A stretch of DNA of 64,000 nt from UBA4744 sp963718995 (GTDB taxonomy: Bacteria; Actinomycetota; Acidimicrobiia; Spongiisociales; UBA4744), in assembly GCA_963718995.1 (NCBI GenBank), contig CAVRAP010000015.1, positions 62,001 to 126,000 on the forward strand, read 5' to 3'. The translations under genes and the position numbers were made by a program. Shown piece by piece: positions 35,526-44,540 of the stretch (position 1 is its first letter; the number at the start of each line of letters is the position of its first letter). Below the pieces are notes generated by a model. That model did no database searches, was not told the DNA's origin, and was given only the letters and a program-made list of their open reading frames with translations.

Positions 35526-35999
35526 ATGGTGCGCAGAGACATCTCGATGTCCGCCGATCAGATCGGCGAGTTCCTCGCCACCGGTCGTAAGCTGCAGGTG
35601 GCCACGCTCGGTTCTGCCGGCCACCCGCATCTCACGACGCTCTGGTACGTGATGCGTGCCGGTCTCATCACGTTCCGTTCCTTCTCCAAGTCGCAACGGA
35701 TTGCCAATCTGCGCCGCAACCCCCGCCTCACCGTCCTGGTCGAAGCCGGAGATGCCTACGCAGAATTGCGCGGCGTCATGGTCAAGGGTCACGCCCGGTT
35801 GATCGAAGACCGCCTGACCGTTCTCGAGGTGTACGGGCAAATAGCCGCCAAGCACGAAGGGAGCGGAGAAGCCTCCCTCCTCGATCCCGACGCTCTCGAG
35901 GTGCTTTTCGGGAGACACGCAGACAAGAACACGGTCGTCATGGTCGAACCGGAAAGCGTCGCATCGTGGGATCATCGCAAACTCGGGGGCGCGTATTGA
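35526..35999 (+). CDS. Pyridoxamine 5'-phosphate oxidase-fold protein (split-barrel flavoprotein family)
   Basis: The 157-residue protein has the split-barrel opening (IGEFLATGRKLQVATLGSAGHPHLTTLWYV) and the FRSFSKSQRIANLRRNPRLTVLVEAGD segment that binds FMN or F420 phosphate in this superfamily (FDOR/PNPOx-like). Such proteins in actinobacteria bind F420, FMN or haem, so the cofactor is uncertain. TACGCT (35514-35519) ends 6 bases before ATG 35526, implying leaderless translation. It overlaps the following gene by TTGA. Confidence 0.88.
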   Translation: MVRRDISMSADQIGEFLATGRKLQVATLGSAGHPHLTTLWYVMRAGLITFRSFSKSQRIANLRRNPRLTVLVEAGDAYAELRGVMVKGHARLIEDRLTVLEVYGQIAAKHEGSGEASLLDPDALEVLFGRHADKNTVVMVEPESVASWDHRKLGGAY

Positions 36000-36517
36000 C
36001 TTTTGAATCGACGTTGATCATCCCCGTTCCTGAAGCCGAACCGGTTGTAGGAGGTCTTCGGACCCGGTGTGACCCAACGGCGCCGCGGGGGCTGCCATCC
36101 CATATCACCGTGGTCTACCCTTTCCTCCACCCCGACGTTCTGACCCCGACCGTGCTCTCCGAACTCACCGCCATCTTTGCGGGCGCTGCGCCGTTCCGGT
36201 TCACCCTGCAGGCCATCCGTTGCTTTCCCGAAGCCGTGTACCTGGCTCCCGAACCGAACGAGCCGTTCTTGCGGCTCACGGCGGCCGTCGTAACCCGGTG
36301 GCCCGAGGCGCCTCCGTATACCGGCAAATACGACGAGGTAATCCCCCACCTGACCGTGGCGCACACCTCCCGTCCAGCCGAAATCGAGGTTATCCGGGAA
36401 GAGATCGAACCTGAACTGCCACTCAGGTGCGACGCTCGTCTGGTCTGGCTGCTGATCAACGTCCAGGATCAATGGTCGAGACACCATCAATTCACCCTGG
36501 GTAGCCTTGCCGGGTAA
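35996..36517 (+). CDS. 2'-5' RNA ligase/phosphodiesterase (2H) family protein
   Basis: The 173-residue protein has two HxT motifs placed as in the 2H phosphoesterase superfamily: SHITVVYPF near residue 35 and PHLTVAHT near residue 117. Members hydrolyse or ligate cyclic phosphate and 2'-5' RNA ends. The TTG start at 35996 overlaps the stop of the preceding gene (TTGA), so the two are translated in concert. Confidence 0.85.
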   Translation: MTFESTLIIPVPEAEPVVGGLRTRCDPTAPRGLPSHITVVYPFLHPDVLTPTVLSELTAIFAGAAPFRFTLQAIRCFPEAVYLAPEPNEPFLRLTAAVVTRWPEAPPYTGKYDEVIPHLTVAHTSRPAEIEVIREEIEPELPLRCDARLVWLLINVQDQWSRHHQFTLGSLAG

Positions 36518-36579
36518 CCGAAGTATCCGCGTGCCCAGTTTGTTCAAGCTCCTCGACACAAATGCCGATAGACAGCGGC

Positions 36580-38328
36580 ATGGACAATCCCCCGTCTGAT
36601 CCGTACGAGCTGCCCGCCGATTCTTTCGACATGCCCTCCGAATCCGGTCTGGTACAGGCTTCCTACCAACCGGCCTCGGTGCCGCCCAAGCGGCGCGGCC
36701 CCTGGGTGCTGGTGGCAAGCGCCGTAACCGTCCTGGCCTTGGTTGGTGGAGGGGGTTTCCTCGCGCTTCAGGCCTTCACAGCCGTCAGCCAGGCTCCGGC
36801 CGCCGCCATGCCTCCCGACACAGACGTCTATTTCGCCGTCGACCTCCTGCAACTCACCGGCGAGGACACCACCGGTGCCCTGGTCGACACGGTCCGGGGA
36901 GTCCTCGGGCGCCTCGGTGGAGACGTCCAGGACCCCGAAGCTCTGATCGCCGATCTCGACACCCAACTCCAGGCCTCGGCCGGATTCGACTTCTCCAACG
37001 ACATCAGGCCCTGGATCGGTCGAACGATCGGGGTTGGCGTGCTGGGCGGAAGGTGGGATCCGCTGGATTCCACAACGACCCCCGACGTGTTGATAGCCGT
37101 TGAGGTACGCAACGAAGGGGAGGCGCAGGACTTCCTGAACACGTTCAGTGAATCGGTTGGACGTCAAGGCATCGTCCTGGCGCCCCTCACCTACGGTGGG
37201 GTTGACTTGCTGGTCTGGACGGACGCCGGAACCGAAGCAGCCATCGGAGTTTCCGACGGCATGTTGCTGGCCGGCACCACAGTGGGCGTCCAACGCGGTA
37301 TCGATGCCCAGAGGGGAACATCGCTCGCCGACAACCCGAACTTCACAGAGGCAACCGAATCCCTTCCCGAGTCGCGACTATTCACCGGTTGGGTGGACGC
37401 CGGTTTCTACCGGACCCTTTACGGGGACATTCTGACCACCGATTTCGCCCCCTCCTCACCAGACGTTGAGCTGGCCGAAGACCTCCTGGACGGCTGGACC
37501 GGAGCGTCAATGGCCGTAACCGTCACAGAGAGCGGGATCGCCTTCGACGCAGTAGTTCTCTTCGAGGAAGGCAACGCGCCCGGGTGGTACACCCAGGAAC
37601 TGCTCGGCACCGGGGCCGTCCCTGCTTTGCTCCCGGTCGATGCCCTTGCCTTCGCCGAATACGGCAGCCCGGCCGGAATCTGGTCCTCCGTTGCGGCTTC
37701 GATCATGGGATTCCAGTCCGACTACGAGGAACAGCTCGATGAATTCGCTCTCGAAATCGGTTTCCACCCCATCGATGACTTCGTCGCGTACCTGGACGGC
37801 TCCCTCGGGGTCGCTCTCCTCCGATCCGAGGCCGGTTTGCTGGCCGCCGAAGCCGGCTACCCGATCGGGCTGGTCGGGTTCGTCGGCACGTCATCGCCCG
37901 ACCCGCTGCGCGCCACCGTTCGGAAACTGAACACCTTGCTGACGGACGAGGGAATGCCTTTCGTCACAACCAACGTTGCCGGCAACGAGTTCTACGTCTT
38001 CGAGGATGACGGTCAAGAAGCCGTCGCCTACGGGGTCACCGACCAGCGATTCATGATCGGCACGAGTTCGTCTGACCTGGCCAGGATCGGTGCCGGAGGC
38101 CCCAACCTGACGGCCAATCCGGCCTATGCCGCCGCCGTCGATGCGCTTCCGGGCGACAACTTCGCCGTCTCCTTCTTTGCAGACGTTGGCGGCATGGTCG
38201 ATGTGTTCGGAGCGGAAGGCGACGTGCGAGTGGCGCTCGAACCGTTCAACGCCATCATCGCCGGAACCAGCATCGATGGGTCGCGGTATCGGGGCTCGCT
38301 GATTGTGCTGATCGACTACGACCGCTAG
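36580..38328 (+). CDS. DUF3352-domain membrane-anchored protein
   Basis: The 582-residue protein has a short Pro-rich cytosolic N-terminus, a single membrane helix (WVLVASAVTVLALVGGGGFLAL, about residues 42-63) and a large extracytoplasmic domain. Its repeated pattern (PPDTDVYFAVDLLQL, ADNPNFTEATESLPESRLFTGWVD, LTANPAYAAAVDALPGDNFAVSFFADV) matches DUF3352, which is widespread in actinobacteria and of unknown function. ATG 36580 is taken in preference to 36562 because a GATAGA element lies 7 bases upstream, but this is weak. Confidence 0.85.
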   Translation: MDNPPSDPYELPADSFDMPSESGLVQASYQPASVPPKRRGPWVLVASAVTVLALVGGGGFLALQAFTAVSQAPAAAMPPDTDVYFAVDLLQLTGEDTTGALVDTVRGVLGRLGGDVQDPEALIADLDTQLQASAGFDFSNDIRPWIGRTIGVGVLGGRWDPLDSTTTPDVLIAVEVRNEGEAQDFLNTFSESVGRQGIVLAPLTYGGVDLLVWTDAGTEAAIGVSDGMLLAGTTVGVQRGIDAQRGTSLADNPNFTEATESLPESRLFTGWVDAGFYRTLYGDILTTDFAPSSPDVELAEDLLDGWTGASMAVTVTESGIAFDAVVLFEEGNAPGWYTQELLGTGAVPALLPVDALAFAEYGSPAGIWSSVAASIMGFQSDYEEQLDEFALEIGFHPIDDFVAYLDGSLGVALLRSEAGLLAAEAGYPIGLVGFVGTSSPDPLRATVRKLNTLLTDEGMPFVTTNVAGNEFYVFEDDGQEAVAYGVTDQRFMIGTSSSDLARIGAGGPNLTANPAYAAAVDALPGDNFAVSFFADVGGMVDVFGAEGDVRVALEPFNAIIAGTSIDGSRYRGSLIVLIDYDR

Positions 38329-38376
38329 CCCGGGCCGTTCGACCTCACCCCGGTTGCACCAGACCGAGACCCGGTG

Positions 38377-38790
38377 CTATTCGCACGGAACTTCTGCCCG
38401 CGGCCAGCGTTCGACCCGTTCGTCGTCGAACACGATGTAGAGATACTCCTCGAGATCAGATTGGGCCACCCACACTTCTCGGAACGTATGGCGATATCCG
38501 CTGGCGGCCGCATCGGTGGGGAGTTGCGCCTGGTTGTTGAAGGTCAACGCTTGTCCACTCGGAGCGGTGAGAGGCCCCAGTGCGCCACTCGGGTCGTTGG
38601 CGTAGGTCCGACCCGCATATTCGATGAAGACCACGTCGTGGGTTCCGCACCGCCGGAACCCTTCGTACTCGACGATGATGCCCGAGGAGGCGAGATTCCC
38701 GCTCGGGTCGGTCCAGGGACCGTGGGTGGCACCGCAAGCGCTCACGGCCAGCGCGGCCACCAGGATGAGGGCTGTTCGTCTCAGAACCAT
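38377..38790 (-). CDS. Small lipoprotein of unknown function
   Basis: The 137 residues begin with a lipoprotein signal peptide (MVLRRTALILVAALAVSAC). The mature part has two Cys (one in RRCGTHDVVF and one at the C-terminus, VPCE) and a mixed beta fold (YEGFRRCGTHDVVFIEYAGR). No family is recognised. ATG 38790 overlaps the end of the upstream membrane protein gene by 10 bases, so the two are co-translated. Confidence 0.75.
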   Translation of the reverse strand: MVLRRTALILVAALAVSACGATHGPWTDPSGNLASSGIIVEYEGFRRCGTHDVVFIEYAGRTYANDPSGALGPLTAPSGQALTFNNQAQLPTDAAASGYRHTFREVWVAQSDLEEYLYIVFDDERVERWPRAEVPCE

Positions 38791-39173
38791 GACCCCGAGG
38801 GAATCAACCCGCCCACGATGATCAGCGCCCCCAAAATCCCGAACGCGGCCGTCCGGTAGCCCCGGGTTCCACCGGATCGGACGGCTCGACCCACCAGGGC
38901 GTGCCCCAGCCCGAGCGCCAGGATCATGCCAACCGGGTGGATCCAGGCCAGGAAGACGTTCAGTTCCCATCCACTGCCGGCGATCCAGACCAGCAAGCCG
39001 ATGAGGACCTGGATATCCAGAATGATCAGGGCAAAGGTGAACGGTCGGCCGGTGCTCTTGTCGAGCGGCGGAGCGTCAGACCGACGGGAAAACCCATAGA
39101 CCAGAGCGGCGATGAGGCCGACCAGCACCAGCCAGCGCCAGATGGAATGAATCGTGACCAGTGTTTCGGTCAT
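38781..39173 (-). CDS. Four-helix membrane protein
   Basis: The 130 residues contain four hydrophobic helices (WRWLVLVGLIAALVYGF, FALIILDIQVLIGLLVW, LAWIHPVGMILALGLGHAL, AAFGILGALIIVGGLI). Histidines in the first (TIHSIWRW) and third helices (WIHP, GHAL) recall small membrane haem proteins, but ligation is not established. It is followed by the small lipoprotein with an overlap. Function unknown. Confidence 0.75.
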   Translation of the reverse strand: MTETLVTIHSIWRWLVLVGLIAALVYGFSRRSDAPPLDKSTGRPFTFALIILDIQVLIGLLVWIAGSGWELNVFLAWIHPVGMILALGLGHALVGRAVRSGGTRGYRTAAFGILGALIIVGGLIPSGSWF

Positions 39174-39338
39174 GGTTGTCTGCCTTTCTTGGACAAAATC
39201 GAATTGTCGAGGGTATGGCCGGTCAGGTCAAAGCGAGTGGACGTAACTCCGGCCTTTGGGCAAGATAGCTAACTCAGCGGTGGACGAACGCCGATCGGCT
39301 TGGCCGGCGGCCGAACACCACGAAAGGTCCAGAGACTC

Positions 39339-40448
39339 TTGAGCAACATACGAGTGGCCATCGCCGGCGTGGGCAACTGCGCCAACGCTTTGATCCAGGG
39401 AGTGGAGTACTACCGGGAGGCACCACCCGGCGACTCGATCCCTGGACTCATGCACGTCGTGATGGGCGACTACCACATCGGTGACCTGCAGGTCGTTGCT
39501 GCCTTCGACGTGGACTCGACCAAGGTGGGAATGGACGTGGCCAAGGCCATGTGGGCCGGGTTGAACAACACCGTGCGCTTCGCCGACGTGGGCGATCTCA
39601 GGGTAGAGGTCATGCGCGGGCCGACCCTCGACGGGCTCGGACCCCACTATCGGGACTCAATCGAGGAATCGATGGCTAGTCCTGTTGATGTCGCCGCCGT
39701 TCTCCGGGAAGCGTGCGCAGATGTCCTCGTCAACTACCTGCCGGTCGGCTCAGAAGAGGCCACCAGGTTCTACGCGGCTGCGGCTCTGGAAGCCGGAGTG
39801 GGATTCGTCAACTGCATTCCGGTGTTCATCGCCTCCGACCCTTCCTGGGCGAAACGCTTCCGGGCTGCCGGACTTCCCCTGGTCGGCGATGACATCAAAT
39901 CGCAGGTCGGGGCAACGATCGTCCACCGCGCTTTGGCGCGGCTATTCGAGGAACGGGGCGTCGACCTGGAGCGCACCATGCAGCTGAACGTTGGCGGCAA
40001 CATGGACTTCAAGAACATGTTGGAACCGGACCGGCTGGACTCGAAGAAGATCTCCAAGACGCAGTCGGTGACCTCACAAATCCCCTACGACCTCGGGGAC
40101 GGCAACGTTCACATTGGACCGTCCGATTTCGTCTCCTGGTTGTCGGACCGCAAGTGGGCCTACATCCGCCTCGAAGGAAGGTCGTTCGGGGATGTCCCGC
40201 TCAACCTCGAGTTGAAGCTGGAGGTATGGGACTCACCGAACTCCGCAGGAGTGGTGATCGACGCGATCCGAACGGTGCAGATAGCGAGAGATCGCGGGAT
40301 GGGCGGACCGCTCCCCGGCCCCTCTGCATATTTCATGAAGAGCCCTCCGGTGCAATACCTCGACGAACGGGCGCGTGATTTCGTGGTCGAGTTCATCAAC
40401 GACGGCAAGTCGGAAGAGGCCAGGATCATCGAGTACCTGCAGGAATAG
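39339..40448 (+). CDS. ino1: Inositol-3-phosphate synthase
   Basis: Converts glucose 6-phosphate to inositol 3-phosphate with NAD, the committed step toward phosphatidylinositol and mycothiol in actinobacteria. The 369 residues include IRVAIAGVGNCANALIQG (NAD site), VAAFDVDSTKVG, NYLPVGSEEATRFYA, GDDIKSQVGATIVHRALARLF, and LNVGGNMDFKNML with the catalytic Lys region. Length is typical of the short actinobacterial/archaeal type. TTG 39339 is used because it directly begins the SNIRVAIAG strand; AAAGG is 12 bases upstream, so the start is moderately certain. Confidence 0.95.
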   Translation: MSNIRVAIAGVGNCANALIQGVEYYREAPPGDSIPGLMHVVMGDYHIGDLQVVAAFDVDSTKVGMDVAKAMWAGLNNTVRFADVGDLRVEVMRGPTLDGLGPHYRDSIEESMASPVDVAAVLREACADVLVNYLPVGSEEATRFYAAAALEAGVGFVNCIPVFIASDPSWAKRFRAAGLPLVGDDIKSQVGATIVHRALARLFEERGVDLERTMQLNVGGNMDFKNMLEPDRLDSKKISKTQSVTSQIPYDLGDGNVHIGPSDFVSWLSDRKWAYIRLEGRSFGDVPLNLELKLEVWDSPNSAGVVIDAIRTVQIARDRGMGGPLPGPSAYFMKSPPVQYLDERARDFVVEFINDGKSEEARIIEYLQE

Positions 40449-40507
40449 GAGTCCGTACCGCGATGCCGTCGGGCATCATGCGCGACACGTTGTTCTCGAC
40501 GGACCTC

Positions 40508-40819
40508 TCATCCCACGACAAGCCGGGTCAGCCAGTATCCAACGGCTCCGATGACGATGGTCCCGACCAGGGATCGTCGGGTCACCACGGCGCCGGTCAC
40601 TCCGCCCACGGCGCCCCCCAGGGCAGGGGTAACGGCCAGGGTGCCTTCCGGAGCGATCAGACCGCCGGCGGCCAGGGCAATGAACAACGCCAGGGGGAAC
40701 ACCTCGAGGAAGCGGCCGACCATCCCCTCCGGAACCGGCCGGCGGCGGGCGAGGAAGACAACCCGGCTGCCGAAGGTGATGACGGCGACTACGAGGATCA
40801 CAGTGAGGTTGCTAGTCAC
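40508..40819 (-). CDS. azlD: Branched-chain amino acid exporter subunit AzlD
   Basis: The 103-residue protein has three to four membrane helices with the AzlD pattern (LVVAVITFGSRVVFLARRRPVPE and VPEGMVGRFLEVFPLALFIALAA). AzlCD exports branched-chain amino acids. It overlaps the end of azlC by 8 bases and pairs with it. Confidence 0.9.
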   Translation of the reverse strand: MTSNLTVILVVAVITFGSRVVFLARRRPVPEGMVGRFLEVFPLALFIALAAGGLIAPEGTLAVTPALGGAVGGVTGAVVTRRSLVGTIVIGAVGYWLTRLVVG

Positions 40820-41480
40820 GAATGGCCGTCCCTACGAAAGCGGCGGCAGTAGCCGCTCCGGTGATCCGCCAGGCTTCCGGGAGCACCATCGTGGCCAGAA
40901 GGGCGAATACCACTGCCAGGCCGGCCACGATCCAGTCCCGCCTGTTCCTGATCAGCGGAGCAGCCAGTCCCAGGAACAGCAAGGCAAAGAGGACGTCGAT
41001 GCCAAGAGCGGCCGGGTCGATGGTTCTTCCGACGAAAGCGCCGATTGCGGTTCCTGCTACCCAGGCTGAGTAGAGCATCACATCTGCCGCCGCCTTATAG
41101 GCAGCAAGATCCTGGACCCCGGTTTGTGAGGCCCGGAGCGTGAGACCAAACGTCTCATCGGTCAGCACCCAGGCGAGACTCAATCTCGTACGCAGCGATC
41201 GGTCCCCCACGAGGTCGGCCAGCTTTGCCGACATCGGCAGATGCCGCAGAGCAAGTCCGGTCGTGGCCACCAGAACCGGGCCCGGGCCCGCCGCCAGCAA
41301 GCCAACCAACGCGAACTGGGCCGCGCCGGACACGATCACAACCGAAGCCGTGACGGCCAGCCAGGGCGCCAAGCCGGCTTGAACCGCCAGCACTCCGAAA
41401 GCAATTCCAAAAACCCCAACCGCCAGGAAGACGGGAAACCCGTCGCGCAGCCCACGCCGGAAGGAGGGAGAATCCAACAC
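40812..41480 (-). CDS. azlC: Branched-chain amino acid exporter subunit AzlC
   Basis: The 222-residue protein has the AzlC opening FRRGLRDGFPVFLAVGVFGIAFGVLA and SGAAQFALVGLLAAG, then LRHLPMSAKLA and WVLTDETFGL, typical of this two-component exporter. GTG 41480 has TACCAT (41487-41492) ending 6 bases upstream and no ribosome-binding site (leaderless). azlD follows with an 8-base overlap. Confidence 0.92.
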   Translation of the reverse strand: MLDSPSFRRGLRDGFPVFLAVGVFGIAFGVLAVQAGLAPWLAVTASVVIVSGAAQFALVGLLAAGPGPVLVATTGLALRHLPMSAKLADLVGDRSLRTRLSLAWVLTDETFGLTLRASQTGVQDLAAYKAAADVMLYSAWVAGTAIGAFVGRTIDPAALGIDVLFALLFLGLAAPLIRNRRDWIVAGLAVVFALLATMVLPEAWRITGAATAAAFVGTAIRD

Positions 41481-41606
41481 ATCGAGATGGTAGAAGGTTG
41501 CCCTGCTGATTCCCCAGGCACGGGTCCTTTGGCCGGCAATTGGACCCCTTACCCGTGCGTTCTCTCGACGGTCCTCCCTCTCAGGAGGCGGCCGGCGGCG
41601 GATGCA

Positions 41607-42479
41607 TCATCCACCCTCACACGTTGGGACCGGAGGATCGCTCAGGTCGAGCCACTCGACCGGGAAGTCGGCCAAACGGAGCCTCGCGACGTGAGGATCG
41701 TCCCAAAGCGACTCGAGGGAACCGACGGGGAGGCCGGCCCGGACGGCCTCGATGAGCACCCCCGGCTCTCGCAAGGCAACCGCTTCCTGCTCCATGACCG
41801 CGAAAGCGTCCAAAGGTATGTGACCGCCCGTCACCGGCGTGGTGCTGTTCTCCATCTCTTCGCGGAGTTGCCGGGCCCTCTCGACCCCGTCCAGGTAGGC
41901 GAACCGGCTGGCGGTATCTACGGGCCAGTCTTCGATCCCGGGAAAACAGAGATAGTCGGTCCGCCACGCGGAGATCAGGACCGCCCCTTGCCCGGCGGCC
42001 AGCTGCTCTACGTCTGACAGGGCCAGGGGATCGACGAACAGGAGCCCGCCCGTGACCGTCCCGTCCGGGTGGGCCGCCATCAGCAACGCAACAGCCCGCT
42101 CATCGAGCGCCGGCAGTCGCCTGGTCACCTCATCCCGGTAGGCCTGTTCGGCGGCCAGCCGCTCGGCCTCCGTCTGCCCGGTTGGAATCGTGGTAACCGG
42201 CTCACCCTCCTGGCCGGATGCATCACAAAGCTCCCAGAACCGCTGGGAGTCATCTGCGACGGTGAACACGCACCTCTCGCGTCCCGGGTTCCCATCGAGG
42301 TACACCAGACCCTCAACGCAGCGGTCGGGAGTTTGGGTGGCACACCACGTTTCCAGATCAACCAGCGTGGTGGACGTCGATGCACTATCTGGGTTTGCGG
42401 TGTTTCCCGTCCCGGAGCCATCCGGGGCACAGGCGGTGACCACCACCATGAGGGCAAGGAAGAGTTTCTTCATCCTCAT
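41607..42479 (-). CDS. Lipoprotein of unknown function
   Basis: The 290 residues begin with a lipoprotein signal (MKKLFLALMVVVTAC after two additional codons). The body is largely helical and acidic, with several cysteines (WCATQTPDRC, RERCVF, LCDASG) that could form disulfides outside the cell. The C-terminal third reads VARLRLADFPVEWLDLSDPPVPTC. I recognise no family. Two in-frame ATGs (42479, 42473) are possible. Confidence 0.75.
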   Translation of the reverse strand: MRMKKLFLALMVVVTACAPDGSGTGNTANPDSASTSTTLVDLETWCATQTPDRCVEGLVYLDGNPGRERCVFTVADDSQRFWELCDASGQEGEPVTTIPTGQTEAERLAAEQAYRDEVTRRLPALDERAVALLMAAHPDGTVTGGLLFVDPLALSDVEQLAAGQGAVLISAWRTDYLCFPGIEDWPVDTASRFAYLDGVERARQLREEMENSTTPVTGGHIPLDAFAVMEQEAVALREPGVLIEAVRAGLPVGSLESLWDDPHVARLRLADFPVEWLDLSDPPVPTCEGG

Positions 42480-42555
42480 GAGACGTTAGGACCGGAGGTT
42501 GAGTTCCGGGTTTCCAGAAGCGAAAAAGGGATCGGGAAGTTTGTCTCTCTACCGA

Positions 42556-43737
42556 TCAGGAAATCACCGGCAGCCGGAAGGTCACCCGGCCGCCCGAACC
42601 TGGCTCGATGGCGATCGAACCGCCGTGTGCTTCTACCAGACCCTTGGCAATGGCCATTCCCAGGCCCGCTCCACCGTGCGTTCGCGTGCGGGCGGCGTCA
42701 CCTTTGGCAAAACTCTCGAACACATCTACGTCATCGGGGAAGCCCGGCCCCTCGTCGACGATCCGCACGGTCGCCTCATGCGGACCGTTCCCGACCTCCA
42801 CCCGAACGCGGGATGTGGCAGGGGCATAGCGAATAGCGTTGTCGAGGAGGTTGCGGATGACCCTGCCCAGCTCCCGCTCGCCGGCCAAGACCGTGATGTG
42901 CCGGTCGGCTTTGATCTCGATCTCAACTCCCCGGCGACGGGCTACCGGCGTCATCGCCTCAACTGCTTCGTCGGCCAGATCGGCCAGATCGACGGGCTCC
43001 GCATGCAACTCCAGCTTGCCTGCCTCAATCTGGGCGAGAAGGAACAGGTCTTCGACAAGACCGGAAAGGAGGTCGAGATCGGCCAGCATCGAGCGCACAT
43101 ACCGTTCCGGCTCCTCGGCCACACCATCCTGGAGAGCTTCAATCGTTGCCTTCATGGAGGTCAGGGGGGTTCGCAGATCGTGTCCGATGGCGGCTAAAAA
43201 CGTCCGGCGGGCCGCCTCGACCTGGTCCCGCTCGACCTCCGCCGCCCGCAGGGCATCGATCATACCGTCCATGGCGACGGCAACGGTCCCCACCTCGTCG
43301 GGCCGATGCAGACCGGCGTGCGCAGACAGATCACCTTTGCCGACCTTTCGGGCAGTTCCGGCCAGACGTTCGAGATCTGCGGCTAAGGGCCGCGAGATTG
43401 TGGCCGCCAGAAGGGCACCAAGCACCACCCCCAGCCCGACCGCCACAACTACGAGCCGGAGATCGTGAGAAGAAAGGAACATCAACTGCGCAGAGACGGC
43501 GACCGCCACTGCCACCACTGCGACAGCCGCCATAGAAACCAGCAGAACGGTGTGCCGCAGAGTACGAAATCGAGACGTCACCCTCGGCAGGAGCCAGCCG
43601 GCCAGTCCGGTGGCCACGGCGATTGACCCGAAGATCACCAGCAGGGCAGTCCGATCGGCCGCCGATGGCTGCATCGTCAACTCAGTGACTGCCAGAGCCG
43701 CGACCACCACGGCAATGAGAACGAGGATGAATCTCAA
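42556..43737 (-). CDS. Sensor histidine kinase of a two-component system
   Basis: The 393-residue kinase has four hydrophobic segments, a HAMP region (ISRPLAADLERLAGTARKVGKGDL), HisKA (FLAAIGHDLRTPLTSMKATI) and HATPase with N box (IRNLLDNAIRYAP), DEGPGFPDD and GGAGLGMAIAKGLVEAHGG. It lacks a large extracellular sensor domain, so it may sense the membrane. TTG 43737 overlaps the stop of the response-regulator gene (TTGA), so the pair is coupled. Confidence 0.94.
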   Translation of the reverse strand: MRFILVLIAVVVAALAVTELTMQPSAADRTALLVIFGSIAVATGLAGWLLPRVTSRFRTLRHTVLLVSMAAVAVVAVAVAVSAQLMFLSSHDLRLVVVAVGLGVVLGALLAATISRPLAADLERLAGTARKVGKGDLSAHAGLHRPDEVGTVAVAMDGMIDALRAAEVERDQVEAARRTFLAAIGHDLRTPLTSMKATIEALQDGVAEEPERYVRSMLADLDLLSGLVEDLFLLAQIEAGKLELHAEPVDLADLADEAVEAMTPVARRRGVEIEIKADRHITVLAGERELGRVIRNLLDNAIRYAPATSRVRVEVGNGPHEATVRIVDEGPGFPDDVDVFESFAKGDAARTRTHGGAGLGMAIAKGLVEAHGGSIAIEPGSGGRVTFRLPVIS

Positions 43738-44432
43738 GGCTCAAACCGATAGCCGACACCCCAGACGGTCAACAACCATTGCGGATCCTGGGGATCGATC
43801 TCGAGCTTGGTTCGCAGGCGTCGCATGTGCACCGTAACGGTGGCCGGATCCTGCCACTCTGCCGAAGAATCCCAAACCTGCTGGAGCAGCTGACCACGCG
43901 AAAATACCTGCCGCGGATGGGCGGCCAGAAAGGCCAAAACGTCGAACTCCCGCGGGGTCAGATCGGCCACTCTCTCCCCAACTTTGACTTCCCGGGTTTT
44001 GGGATCGATGGAAAGCCCTTCGAACTCCAGGCGAGAACCGGGTTCTTCCGGGTTGGAACGACGCAGCACCGATCTGACCCGGGCGGCCAACTCGCGCGGG
44101 GAGAATGGCTTCACCACATAGTCGTCGGCCCCCAACTCGAGTCCCAGAACGCGATCCGTCTCATCGGCACGTGCCGTCAGCAGGATGACCGGGACAGAAC
44201 TCGTTTTCCTGAGCTCCGCCAGGACGCTGAACCCATCTTTCGACGGCAACATCACATCGAGGATCAACAGGTCGGGTGGGTGGGCTCGCGCCAGCTCGAG
44301 GGCGGCCAGGCCATCACCGGTTGCATCGACGCGGAACCCATCCCGTTCCAAGTAGCGGGTCACCACCTCGCGCACCATCGGCTCGTCGTCGACGACGAGC
44401 ACCCTCCCGTTCGGGTGGTTTGCAGTGCTCAC
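43734..44432 (-). CDS. OmpR-family response regulator
   Basis: The 232 residues have a receiver domain with acidic residues Asp15-Asp16, phosphoacceptor Asp59 (LLILDVMLPSKDG) and Lys in DDYVVKPFSPRE, followed by a winged-helix output domain (LTPREFDVLAFLAAHPRQVFSR, VTVHMRRLRTKLE). It forms an operon with the kinase downstream. GTG 44432 is chosen because TAACCT (44440-44445) ends 7 bases upstream (leaderless) and the ATG frame above adds nothing conserved. Confidence 0.95.
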   Translation of the reverse strand: MSTANHPNGRVLVVDDEPMVREVVTRYLERDGFRVDATGDGLAALELARAHPPDLLILDVMLPSKDGFSVLAELRKTSSVPVILLTARADETDRVLGLELGADDYVVKPFSPRELAARVRSVLRRSNPEEPGSRLEFEGLSIDPKTREVKVGERVADLTPREFDVLAFLAAHPRQVFSRGQLLQQVWDSSAEWQDPATVTVHMRRLRTKLEIDPQDPQWLLTVWGVGYRFEP

Positions 44433-44540
44433 CTTGCACAGGTTACGAATCCTCACGTCGAACTCAACAACGAGACCGCGATGTTTCGAGTTTGTTCAGC
44501 ATCGGCTCGCGGGTCCGTCGAGTCCGATAACCTCGGGTCC

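Noticed and set aside
40463..40478. Hairpin GATGCC-GTCG-GGCATC between ino1 and azlD as a terminator
   Set aside because: Only six base pairs and no T-run; too weak to list.
43779..44540. N-terminal extension of the Gfo/Idh gene
   Set aside because: The frame is open but runs antisense to the response regulator; the Rossmann start and the -10 element place the start at 44541.
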